Assembly: GCA_017454325.1 (NCBI GenBank)
Contig: JAFTDG010000012.1
Span: forward strand, 1-38,525
Source: Desulfovibrio sp.
GTDB taxonomy: Bacteria > Desulfobacterota > Desulfovibrionia > Desulfovibrionales > Desulfovibrionaceae
DNA length: 38,525 nt
Direction of reading: 5' to 3'
Within the stretch, counting starts at the first letter, position 1. Every line of letters starts with the position of its first letter. The notes below the pieces were generated by a model, which made no database searches, had not been told where the DNA came from, and saw nothing but the letters and a program-made list of their open reading frames with translations. Below, in pieces: positions 15,800 through 24,800 of this stretch. Position numbers and translations under genes: made by a program.

Positions 15800-16927
15800 T
15801 CAATCATAAAACTCGTCCACACTTATCAGCACTTCCAAGGGGATGTCCCAGCCAAGAAGGCTGGCTGTGTGCAGGTTGACGGCAAGCAGCCGTGGGCTTT
15901 GAAACATCTGGGACAGCGCGCGCGGCAGAACGCCGTCTTGTATGGCGAGCAGCAGGCGCGCAGCATTGCGCCCCTCCTCCACACTGTCATCCACGAAACT
16001 GAGTAGGGCACCGCCCTGTACATTATCGCTGGACTGGGAAAATGTGGGTATCTCCGCGTTGATGAGCGGGGTCAACATGCGTTGCGTCTGCTTTTTTGTC
16101 ATGGCGACACTGGTCGTCACATAGACGGCATCGACGTGTTGCTCCACCAGCTGCTTGTGGCAGAGTTCTACATCGGTAGCCATCTTTTCGGCATCATTAC
16201 CGTGGAGTACGGCGTGGCAGCGCAGCAGCTCTACGCCCAGAGCGTTGGCAGCGGCTTCAATTTCCTTCAGACCCACAACACTCCGGCCGGTAGGGGTATC
16301 TTCATAGACGAGACCCAGCCTGCGGAAGTTGAAAAGGCTGTGAAAAAACTCAATTTGTCGCCGATAACGCCATGGACTGACCAGCGCCACCAGGTTGTCT
16401 TTGCCAGAGTCAACCACGGAGCGCACAATGCCAGCCCCCACGGCATCACTGCAGCTCATTACAATGACAGGTATGTCTGTGCGCAGGGTCGCCATATCCT
16501 GGCCGGCTCTTGTGCCAAGAGCCAGAATGGCGTCCACGTCGTGCTGCGTATCAAGACGCTGCTGCACTGCCTCTTTCACTTTTTTTCGTGCGAGGTCATT
16601 CCATTGGGCGGAATAGAAGCCGTCCTGTAGAAACTGTAGATTTCCCCGTGCATGTTCGCCCAGCCAATGCCAGAGTTTACGGGTGCTAACGTTACCGTTA
16701 ATATATGGTGGCCGCGCTGTCAGGAAATCTGCATAATAGAGTTTGTGGGCAACTCCTTGGAGTACGAGATTATATTCGATAAGCGGGCCTGATTCCACGC
16801 AGATGATGCGCATGGGCATGCGTGCTGCAGCTGGTACGGCGCACAGCCAGCAGAACAGTGAGAGGCACAGCACGAAGCACGTGTTGCGCTGTAGTGTGGG
16901 ACTCCTGTGTGAAAACGGGGTGATCAT
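15800..16927 (-). CDS. Periplasmic ABC_sub_bind-type binding protein
   Basis: This 375-residue protein has an N-terminal signal peptide (hydrophobic part FVLCLSLFCWLCAVPAAA) and the two-lobed layout of the ABC_sub_bind family: DAILALGTRAGQDMA, PVIVMSCSDAVGAGIV, FFHSLFNFRRLGLVYED, HVDAVYVTTSVAMT, and IPTFSQSSDNVQGGALLSF. No permease or ATPase genes accompany it. Its start overlaps the stop of the phosphatase gene by four bases, so it is co-translated with a membrane sensor. The likely role is to bind a ligand and signal to the sensor part of the phosphatase rather than to transport it. The ligand cannot be inferred. Confidence 0.85.
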   Translation of the reverse strand: MITPFSHRSPTLQRNTCFVLCLSLFCWLCAVPAAARMPMRIICVESGPLIEYNLVLQGVAHKLYYADFLTARPPYINGNVSTRKLWHWLGEHARGNLQFLQDGFYSAQWNDLARKKVKEAVQQRLDTQHDVDAILALGTRAGQDMATLRTDIPVIVMSCSDAVGAGIVRSVVDSGKDNLVALVSPWRYRRQIEFFHSLFNFRRLGLVYEDTPTGRSVVGLKEIEAAANALGVELLRCHAVLHGNDAEKMATDVELCHKQLVEQHVDAVYVTTSVAMTKKQTQRMLTPLINAEIPTFSQSSDNVQGGALLSFVDDSVEEGRNAARLLLAIQDGVLPRALSQMFQSPRLLAVNLHTASLLGWDIPLEVLISVDEFYD

Positions 16928-18942
16928 GCGGCCTTCTCGTGTGCCACAACATGGCGGCAGATTGTCAGCATGGTGATGTCGTCTGATGGAGGCTCATTCC
17001 CCCTGAATGCGCAGATATCGGCAAATACGGCTTCTTGCAGGGCAAAGGGGGCGCTGGCTGCATGAACCGCCAGACAGGCTGCGAGGCGTTCGTCGCCGTA
17101 CAGCTCCTTGCTGGCATTCATGGCTTCCGTAAGACCGTCCGTGTACAGGAAGCAGCTTTCACCGGGAGCCAGCACGTCCTTGAACAGAAGATATTCCACT
17201 TCCGGCATGGCGCCTACCAGCGGCCCACTAAGATGGTTCAGCTGCCGCTGTGTGCCTTGGCTGTCCATGACATAGGGCAGGCAATGTCCTCCATTGGCGT
17301 ACAGGAGTTCACCGGTATCTGGAGAATACAAGGCTAGAAACAGGGTAACGAACATGCTGCCGGGGTTGTGTTCCTCCAGCAGGGTGTTGACCTGCGTCAG
17401 TGCCTGTGCCGGATTAAGGCCGGAGCGCAGGGCGTAGCGCACCAGCGTTACCGACATGGTCATGAACAGTGCTGCGGGAACTCCTTTACCGGAAACATCC
17501 CCCATAACCACTGCTTTGCGCCCGTCGGCAAGGGTGAAGCAATCGTACAGGTCGCCGCCAACCTGGCGGGCCGGTTCCAGAAATGCGGCAACGGCGAAGC
17601 CTGGTTCCGGCTTGACGCTATTCAGATTGGGCAGAATGCCCATCTGGATGTCTTTAGCCGCGTTCAGTTCACCTTCCAGGTGCTTTTGTTCGGTCATGGC
17701 CTCCATAGAGGCACGAATATTCCTGGTCAACTCCTGGGTCATACTGGCGAAAGAACGGGCGAGGTCACCAAGTTCATCATGACGGTGCAGGTTCAGCCGT
17801 TTGAATAGCATGGTTTCCATGGCTTCCAGGCTGGAGGTTGAAGTAGGGTCAAGAGCGGCCAGTTCGCTGGTGCAGTCCCGCAGTTTACCCAAAGGGCGCA
17901 GTGTACGTATAACCATGAAAATGGTGAACAATGATGCAACGATCACAATGGCAAGACCAACCAGTATCAGTCGCGAAACCAGAGTTGAGGAAGGCGCACG
18001 CAGCACGTCCATCGGTGCGGCCATAATGAAATACCATTGGTAGGCCCCTATCCAGGCGATATGGCACAAATACTCACCGTCATCAGTGTCCACAGTGTCC
18101 GCAGCATGACCCTGCGAACGCGCTACGGCATACAGAGCTTCCAGCCGTCCTTTCAGAGGCTGTTCGTCTCCGCGTTTGATAAGCTCCTTGCCATTGCTGT
18201 CACGGACCATCAACAGACCATGCTCGTAGAAGGGCAGATGCTCAAAATTCCGTTTTGCCGCATCAAGACGGTTTTGCAGCAGGTTTTCAGCCTCTTGAAA
18301 CAGTGAGGTGAGTCGCAGACCTGCCACTAGCACACGGTTTGAATCTGGCGAGAAAGATATATTCGCCGGTGTATTTTCATCTACAGGCAGGAAAAAAATC
18401 AGTACTCGGTCGTTGTTGCCTTCTGTAGTGTGCCAGAGGGAAAACTCTCCATCCTGTGGCAGATTGTTCAATACGTCAGCAATGGACTGTTGCTTTACAT
18501 CGCGCGACTGCACCTTCACCTTCAGTGCGGGAAGGCCCTGTGCCCGCAGTTTTCCTGCGGTGGTCAGCATAATCGTGACGTCTTCGTCGAGCATGCGCGA
18601 ATGTTCTCCGGCATGGTTGCTCAGAAGATCCTTCCCCAGCATGTTCCGCACGCTTGACGGCGGCAGACCCTTTTCAAGAGCTTGCAGATCGTTGCGGGCG
18701 TCCATAGTGATGGACCGCAACTGCCCCTTGGTGTAAAGCACAACGCGGACTTTGGCAGCCAGGTATTCCTGATAGGAGGATTGCAGGTTGTTTTCCACCG
18801 TCTGGGCAATGGTCATAAAATGCATCTCTTCCGAGGTAAGAACAAAGCGGCTGATGCGCTGCCATGTCAGAATCAGTGTTACGATAATAGAAATGGCAAC
18901 GGCACAGCCCACGGAAAGAGAGAGTTTTGTACGAAGGGTCAT
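16924..18942 (-). CDS. Membrane-bound SpoIIE-type serine phosphatase with HAMP domain (RsbU/BtrU-like)
   Basis: This 672-residue protein has a first membrane helix (about residues 7-26), a large periplasmic sensor region to about 320, a second membrane helix (about 322-344, LILVGLAIVIVASLFTIFMV), a HAMP domain (about 345-405), a short helical linker, and a PP2C/SpoIIE domain from about 430. Phosphatase motifs: ARQVGGDLYDCF, VVMGDVSGKGVPAALFM (near 480), CFLYTDGLTEAMN (near 600), PSDDITMLTI (near 655), with metal-binding acidic residues present. It should dephosphorylate the STAS antagonist encoded at 13816 and so turn the switch on in response to a periplasmic signal. It is first in a two-gene minus-strand operon with the binding protein. 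Confidence 0.93.
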   Translation of the reverse strand: MTLRTKLSLSVGCAVAISIIVTLILTWQRISRFVLTSEEMHFMTIAQTVENNLQSSYQEYLAAKVRVVLYTKGQLRSITMDARNDLQALEKGLPPSSVRNMLGKDLLSNHAGEHSRMLDEDVTIMLTTAGKLRAQGLPALKVKVQSRDVKQQSIADVLNNLPQDGEFSLWHTTEGNNDRVLIFFLPVDENTPANISFSPDSNRVLVAGLRLTSLFQEAENLLQNRLDAAKRNFEHLPFYEHGLLMVRDSNGKELIKRGDEQPLKGRLEALYAVARSQGHAADTVDTDDGEYLCHIAWIGAYQWYFIMAAPMDVLRAPSSTLVSRLILVGLAIVIVASLFTIFMVIRTLRPLGKLRDCTSELAALDPTSTSSLEAMETMLFKRLNLHRHDELGDLARSFASMTQELTRNIRASMEAMTEQKHLEGELNAAKDIQMGILPNLNSVKPEPGFAVAAFLEPARQVGGDLYDCFTLADGRKAVVMGDVSGKGVPAALFMTMSVTLVRYALRSGLNPAQALTQVNTLLEEHNPGSMFVTLFLALYSPDTGELLYANGGHCLPYVMDSQGTQRQLNHLSGPLVGAMPEVEYLLFKDVLAPGESCFLYTDGLTEAMNASKELYGDERLAACLAVHAASAPFALQEAVFADICAFRGNEPPSDDITMLTICRHVVAHEKAA

Positions 18943-19009
18943 ATCTGGCCTGCCGGGAAGAACTAAACATTAACCTATTTTTTTTGCACCAGATTAGCAA
19001 TAGCGTCAA

Positions 19010-19021
19010 GCCTGTACAGGC
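19010..19021. promoter_or_regulatory. Perfect 12-base palindrome, possible operator
   Basis: GCCTGTACAGGC is a perfect inverted repeat about 70 bases upstream of the phosphatase start (minus strand). It has the size and symmetry of a site for a dimeric helix-turn-helix protein. No regulator is assigned. Confidence 0.35.
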
Positions 19022-19182
19022 AGAACCTTCAAAACTGCGGGGAGATAGTTTGCGCGACTCCAGAACTCCATGGGACTTGGCAAAGCGTGTGTTGTCGTTA
19101 ACAGAGCAAAAATTTTTATTTTTATCATCAATAATGGCGAAATAAAATTAGTCATCCCAATAAAAAATACTATGATATTAAC

Positions 19183-19212
19183 TTGTTATAAACAAAAATT
19201 CCATTGTATAGA
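19183..19212 (+). promoter_or_regulatory. Candidate sigma-70-type promoter for the sigma-54 regulator gene
   Basis: TTGTTA (19183-19188) and TATAGA (19207-19212) are 18 bases apart in the AT-rich stretch about 130 bases before the regulator's ATG. The inverted repeats at 19211-19237 overlap and follow the -10 box, a suitable place for a repressor. In AT-rich DNA such boxes arise by chance, so confidence is low. Confidence 0.3.
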
Positions 19213-19343
19213 CAAAAGTGGCGAAAAATTGTCCACTAATCGTCGACATCCCGGATGACAGATTGAAATATAGAAGAGGTTTTAATAAAAGATAGCATAA
19301 TTCCTTGTAGTATCAGTTACAGGTGTACGCAAAAGGAGTTTTT

Positions 19344-21479
19344 ATGAGCCGCACGCCGCTTCCTGAGTCCACACTCTTGAGCAATGCTCCCTTGGGACGA
19401 CTGGATGCCGTGCTTGCGGCCGCGCACATGATACCACGGCAGACAGATGTGCCGGGTATATTGCGTATGCTGCGGTACTGCGGTCTCCACCTGATATCGT
19501 TCCAACGTCTTTGTGTGATGATAGAAACGCCGTTACGCGAGCGGTGCAGGCTCTATTCTCTTGATGTTACGACGAACAGCAATACCAGTTCCCGTGTGGA
19601 GATGTTTGCCGACGACGCTAAGTACGCCCTTTTTCGCCAGACGGACTCCTGTTTGCTGACAGGGGAAGAGCTGGAGCACGACTTCCCATCGGCGTCGCGG
19701 TTGGATGTGTTCAGCAACCTGCGCCAATGCCTGTTGCTGCCCCTGCCTGTGGGAGTGAACGGCTACCATGCCGCCTTGCTGTTCATCTGGACGGAAGCCA
19801 TACCTAGTGAAGACGTCATATCTCTATGTCGTGTGCTTGGGGGTATCATTGCTGCCGCTTTGACCAAGATATTGCAGTCAGAAGAACAGAATATGGAAAT
19901 GGAGGCGCTGCGGCAGGAGCGGGACCATCTCAATATTCTTGTGGGTATTGCCAATGTTGTCAACAGTACCCTGGATCTGGACAGCCTGCTGGACATGGTT
20001 GCCATGGACTTGCGCCGTTTCTTCCAGATCAGTGATGTGGCTCTGCAGCTCCATGAGCACGACGGCAAGGTAACCCTGTACGGCACGAATGCCGGCAGAG
20101 ACCGCACTTCCGCTAGCCCCCGGGCCGTCAGCGTGCCGTTGAAGGGGGCTTTGCTGCACTGCTTCAACCAGGGAGAGCCCTTTCGCCTCCTGCGTGAGAA
20201 CACACTGCAGACGATTCAAAAGACCGACCCCATGGCGGCATATTTTCTTGGCAACGGTAACAGGGTCGTATGTGGCTTTCCCCTGGTCTTTCGGCAGAAG
20301 TGTCTGGGTGTGCTGCTGCTGGCCCATGCCCATGCAGATCCATTTACACGGGATGCGGCAAGCCTGTTGGTGCAAATAGCCAATTCTGTAGCCTGCGCCG
20401 TGCATAATGCGCGGGAGTATGCCTCTGTCAACGCGGAAAGCCGGCGTCTGGCAGCAGAAAATGCTTCCCTGTCTGCAGAAATAGCCCAGCATCAGGGCGA
20501 CAGTGCCATTATTGGCCAGAGTGATGCCATACGGCATGTGCTCCGGCAGATTGAAATGGTGGCGGACAGTGACAGCAATGTTCTGCTTCTGGGTGAAACC
20601 GGGACGGGCAAGGAGCTTGTGGCTGAGGCCATTCACAGGCGCAGCAGCCGCAAGACGCGGCCTATGGTCAAGATCAACTGCGCTGCCGTGCCTGCCGGAT
20701 TGTTGGAAAGCGAGCTGTTTGGCTATGAAAAGGGGGCCTTCACCGGGGCTGTACGTCAGAATAAGGGACGTTTTGAACTGGCCCAGGGCAGTACGCTTTT
20801 GCTGGACGAAGTGGGCGACCTGCCCTTGGAGTTGCAGCCCAAGCTGCTGCGCATCCTGCAGTCGCGGGAGCTGGAGCGTCTGGGCGGGCATACGGTTATC
20901 CCTGTGGATGTGCGGCTGGTGGCGGCCACCAATCGCAATCTTGCAGACATGGTGCGCGATGGCCGGTTTCGTGAAGATTTATACTATCGCCTTAATGTCT
21001 TTCCCATCCGTATTCCGCCTCTGCGTGAGCGCAGGGAGGATATTCCCCTGCTGGCCCAGCATTTTATGGAGCAGATTTCCAGGCGGATGCGGAAGAATAT
21101 TGTGCGTATACCGGCAGATGCGCTGCACTGGCTGTGCAGTCAGGAATGGCCGGGCAATGTGCGCGAGCTTGCCAATGTCATTGAGCGGGCGGTTCTGAGC
21201 AGTACTGACAAGCTGCTGCACTTCGAGCCTGACGTCTTGAAGAGTGATTATAGGATGGGCAAGCCTGCTGCGCGAGGTGTCGGAGGCAGACGTGCGGTCA
21301 CAGACCATGCCCGGTCACGAGACATGCGTCAGGAGATTATTGATGCCGTCAACGCCTGCAACGGCCTCATTGCGGGGCCCCGTGGGGCTGCGGCCCTGCT
21401 GGGAGTAAACAGATCCACGCTCAATTCCCGTATGAAGAAGCTGGGGCTGGACGTGAAGAAAATTATGGAAGATAGGTAA
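19344..21479 (+). CDS. Sigma-54-dependent enhancer-binding regulator with GAF domain
   Basis: This 711-residue protein has an N-terminal sensory region (to about residue 180), a GAF-type domain (about 190-365, from LNILVGIANVVNSTLDLDSLLDM to LLVQIANSVACAVHNA), an AAA+ domain with Walker A GETGTGKE (417-424) and the sigma-54 contact loop GAFTGA (464-469), then LLLDEVGDLPLELQPKLLR, and a C-terminal Fis-type helix-turn-helix (LLGVNRSTLNSRMKKLGLD). The ATG at 19344 has an aaaaggag ribosome site. A GTG at 19323 lacks one. There is no receiver domain, so it senses a small molecule or protein. Position before the needle gene makes it the likely activator of T3SS genes. I found no clear -24/-12 site in the gaps here. 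Confidence 0.95.
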   Translation: MSRTPLPESTLLSNAPLGRLDAVLAAAHMIPRQTDVPGILRMLRYCGLHLISFQRLCVMIETPLRERCRLYSLDVTTNSNTSSRVEMFADDAKYALFRQTDSCLLTGEELEHDFPSASRLDVFSNLRQCLLLPLPVGVNGYHAALLFIWTEAIPSEDVISLCRVLGGIIAAALTKILQSEEQNMEMEALRQERDHLNILVGIANVVNSTLDLDSLLDMVAMDLRRFFQISDVALQLHEHDGKVTLYGTNAGRDRTSASPRAVSVPLKGALLHCFNQGEPFRLLRENTLQTIQKTDPMAAYFLGNGNRVVCGFPLVFRQKCLGVLLLAHAHADPFTRDAASLLVQIANSVACAVHNAREYASVNAESRRLAAENASLSAEIAQHQGDSAIIGQSDAIRHVLRQIEMVADSDSNVLLLGETGTGKELVAEAIHRRSSRKTRPMVKINCAAVPAGLLESELFGYEKGAFTGAVRQNKGRFELAQGSTLLLDEVGDLPLELQPKLLRILQSRELERLGGHTVIPVDVRLVAATNRNLADMVRDGRFREDLYYRLNVFPIRIPPLRERREDIPLLAQHFMEQISRRMRKNIVRIPADALHWLCSQEWPGNVRELANVIERAVLSSTDKLLHFEPDVLKSDYRMGKPAARGVGGRRAVTDHARSRDMRQEIIDAVNACNGLIAGPRGAAALLGVNRSTLNSRMKKLGLDVKKIMEDR

Positions 21480-21533
21480 AACACAAAAGCAGGGCGTTCA
21501 CTGGGGCGTCCGCAACACCAAAGGAGGCACGTT

Positions 21534-21779
21534 ATGACTGAAGTAGGTGGCATTGACTTGGGGGCCATGTTCCGCAATGCTACAGCAGGGCTGTCTAAGG
21601 ACGGTCAGGCCCTGCAGACCAAGATTGACGCCATGAGTCGCGCGGGTCATGTGGAGCAGAAGGATTTGCTGGAAATGCAGTTTGCCATGGGACAGTATAA
21701 TGCCAAGCTGGAGGCTGTGTCTTCCATCACCAAGAGCATGATGGAAACGCTCAAGAGTATGGCACAGCGTCAAGGCTAG
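21534..21779 (+). CDS. sctF: T3SS needle subunit SctF
   Basis: This 81-residue protein has the size and helix-turn-helix layout of YscF/MxiH/PrgI/EscF needle subunits. The C-terminal helix is LLEMQFAMGQYNAKLEAV followed by SSITKSMMETLKSMAQRQG, comparable with the family's C-terminal helix that lines the needle. A strong aaaggagg ribosome site precedes the ATG. It lies 54 bases after the sigma-54 regulator and is followed by a perfect 11-pair hairpin, suiting a highly expressed subunit. Its chaperones (YscE- and YscG-like) are at 6741-7345. Confidence 0.9.
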   Translation: MTEVGGIDLGAMFRNATAGLSKDGQALQTKIDAMSRAGHVEQKDLLEMQFAMGQYNAKLEAVSSITKSMMETLKSMAQRQG

Positions 21780-21801
21780 CAGTATCAGTGCATCTGGTTG
21801 C

Positions 21802-21830
21802 CCATCCCCCGGTTGTCTTCCGGGGGATGG
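21802..21830 (+). terminator. Strong hairpin after the needle gene
   Basis: CCATCCCCCGG-ttgtctt-CCGGGGGATGG forms 11 perfect pairs with a seven-base loop, 22 bases after the sctF stop. No T run follows. It may therefore be a partial terminator or a 3' stabiliser that keeps needle mRNA in excess over the large gene downstream. Confidence 0.55.
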
Positions 21831-21867
21831 CGAAAATGGCAGGCATCGTTATTTCGGAGCTGATTAA

Positions 21868-21879
21868 GGAGAAGAAAAT
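21868..21879 (+). promoter_or_regulatory. Shared ribosome-binding leader (GGAGAAGAAAAT)
   Basis: The 12 bases before the giant gene's ATG closely match the leader at 54-65 before the first array gene (ggagaagaagat), with one base changed, and resemble 634-644 before the second. All three start codons are followed by codons for SQV. This suggests a common translation-initiation block carried with the secretion signal. Confidence 0.5.
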
Positions 21880-24800
21880 ATGTCTCAGGTACACGTTAAT
21901 AATGGACCTCAGGTTCTGCAAAACCAGATTGGCCAGCCGAACAATGACGCCCCTGCCGGCAACAATGTGCAACCGCAAGTGCAGCCACCAGTGCAGCAGC
22001 CGGCGCCACAGGACGTCAATGCTGCGGCCCTGAGGCGTCTTTCGGACACCGACCGCGCAGCGGCCGAGGTTTTCCTCAAGGGCGTCTCCACCCAGGAGGC
22101 CCTCAAGCATACCAAATGGTCCCTGGCGACCAAGATTATCTCTGGACTGTTTACCTTTGGCATTGCGCCCGCCATCATGTGCCATGTGGAATCGAAAAGA
22201 GAACGGCAGCTGGCACAGGACGTGGTGCAGCTCAAGGATGGCTTGAACACCCTGTCCAGCAATGCGAACAAAAAGAGAGTCTACGTCAGTATGGACGGCA
22301 ATCGCTTGAAGATCAGCCGCGATGCCAACGGCGTACTCTCCACCACCATTGGCGGCGAGAAGATTGTCTCCAACTACAACGCCAAGACACTTGCGGAAAA
22401 GCTTGAGGACGACATCGTCACCAATACGGACCTGTACGGCACACAGGCCGCGCTGGACATTTTTGCCAAGGGAAAGCCAGCGCCCTTGCCGGCAGCGGGC
22501 GCAACGGGCCATGCGGGCCAGTCGCTCACGGAACAGTACGACGCGGCCAAGGCCAAGATCGATCAGCGGGTTGCCAAGGCCGAGGCGGCCGTCAAGAAGG
22601 ACGGCACGGCGTCAGCTCTCATGCAAGAACTGGAAGCAGCGCAACGTGATTGTACCAAACTGCAGGAGCAGTGCGAGCAGACCGAGATATCCTGCAATAA
22701 AATACTCCTCAAATGTGAAGAGGATTTGAAAACCCTCAACAAAAGCGAGAAACTGCTTCAGGTGTCAAAGAACGAAGGTGGCAACGTCGATGGGCTGCTG
22801 AAGGAAGTTAGCACAAAACGGAAGCTTGCCCTGGATACGAAAGCAAAAGCAGAAGCGGATCTGTTGCGTTTGCGGACAAAAACAACGCCGGAACTTGAAA
22901 CTGCGAGCATCCGCAGGGATGCTGCCCTGCTGGCAGCGGGGGAAAATGCCCTGTGCAAGGGGCTTATGGATGCGCGTAAGGCTCTGGAGAGTCTCACATC
23001 GACCCATACACAGAAGCTAAAGTCGTTGAACACGCGCCTCCACCAGCTAGAGACCTTGCCCCTCCAAGACAAGACAGCGGCGGTGCAAGCGGAAATTTCC
23101 GCCCTCAAGACCACCCTGGACGGAGCGCAGGCGCCGTTGGAGAACCCGTGGGAACTCCAGGCCAACGATCCCAAGGATGCCCTGGACAGCAAGGGCGTCA
23201 ACGACGCCCGCCACCGTGAACTCTGCCTCAAGGCCATCAAGGCCCATTTGGACATTGACGGCGGGGAATTGCACAGCTGCCCCACGCGGTATCTGGATCG
23301 CATGGCCCAATATGCCATTGAAGGCTACTACGGCTCGGCCCAAAACCTCCTTGACCATGTGCTCAAAATTTCCACCACCAGCCGCATTGCCAGCCAGGAC
23401 GTCATGGAACTCATGGACGTGCGCCAGCAGGACGCCAACAGCGGACAGAAGGTCAATGTGGCCGTGCTCAAGCCCCAGAATAACGCGTTCCGCACGGCCA
23501 CGCAGCAGCAGGTGGCCAATTTCGCTGCGGACATCATCTACTCCGGCAATCTTGTGGACGAGGACAAGCTGGCGCCGGAAGTTCGCCTGCGCAATGTTTT
23601 GCAGACCAATGCCGCCGTCATCGGCGACATGATCAAGGTGGAGGCCGGCCTCAACGCCGTGGATCTGGAAACCAAGGCCAAGGAGGCCGAAGCCAATGCA
23701 GCGAAGCCCGATGCCACCGAGGCCGACAGACTGGAGGCCAAAGCCGCCAGGGCCGAGGCCGACGCCGCTCAGTTCGCGGCCAGGACCCTCCGGGGCAGCA
23801 TGCTGGGGAAGGCCGCGAATGCCATCGGCAATTTCTTCAGCGGCTTGTTCGGTGGGGCAGCCAAGAAGGCGGACGAAAAGAAGTTCACCTCGCTGGAAAG
23901 CCTGGCCGCAACAGCCGAAGCCAAGGCCCTCAGGGCGGAGTTGGAGGTGTTGTCGCAACTGGCGGACGCTGTGGCCCGCGCCCAGACCGAAGTAGCCGAA
24001 CACCCGGACGATCCCGCCCGTTTGTCCGCTTTGGTGGACGCCCAGAAGGCCTTGGAGAATATCGAACACAACGAACATCTGAGTTCCGTGCGCAACGAGG
24101 CCACGGCGGCCCGGCTGGCCGTGCGTCTGGCCAGGGCCGAAGAGCAGGCCAGTCTCAGCGGCAGCGAGGCTGACAGGCAAAAGGCCGAAAGCCTGCGTCA
24201 GGCCATTGAGAATGCCAGGCCGGGCGTACCAGACGCGTCACTGGGGAAGGAATTTGACGTGTCGGCCAACACGGCCCTGCAGGATCTGGGAGGCCGCCTG
24301 ACAAGCGTGGAGCATCTACCCGAGGCGGAGCGCACCAGCCTGCTGGACGCAGTACCTTCTGAAATGGGCGACGCGCTCAGACAGATGCTGGGGGACGTGC
24401 GCGACGGTCTGCTGGAGAAAAATGCGCCCGCTGACGCATCGACCATCCTGGCCGGCATTTTGCAGCTGGAAGACAAGGATTTGCGGGAGACCGTGCACAA
24501 GGTCAACGAGAATGTGACCCAGGCCGCATCCATGGTGCAGGAGGAGATGACCACCGCCATCCTCATGATGGACACTACGCTCTCCGCCCCCACCAAGGCC
24601 GTAGTTCGGGAGTTCAAGGCCGCGCTGGAGGCCGAAAACCTGCCCCTCACGCAGGAAAACGTCGAGGCTTTGCTTGCGCGCAAGCCCCTGCCGCAGGCTG
24701 TGGCAACGGCTCTCAACGGCCTTTCCTCGGCCATCACTGGCGTGGACAGCGCCGACCAGCGCACACGCCTGGCCGGTAAGGTGGCAGTCAATGCCTTTGA

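Larger units (their letters stand above)
18943..19343. promoter_or_regulatory. AT-rich divergent regulatory region
   Basis: These 401 bases hold no gene I can support. They separate the minus-strand phosphatase operon from the plus-strand sigma-54 regulator and must carry both promoters. The right half (about 19100-19300) is strongly AT-rich compared with its surroundings. Visible elements are a perfect palindrome at 19010-19021, a candidate promoter at 19183-19212, and overlapping inverted repeats at 19211-19237 (GACAA...TTGTC and AGTGG...CCACT). The ribosome site aaggag for the regulator is at 19333-19338. Confidence 0.6.

Noticed and set aside
19068..19100. TTGGCA sequence considered as a sigma-54 -24 element
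   Set aside because: No GC-containing -12 element occurs at the required spacing.
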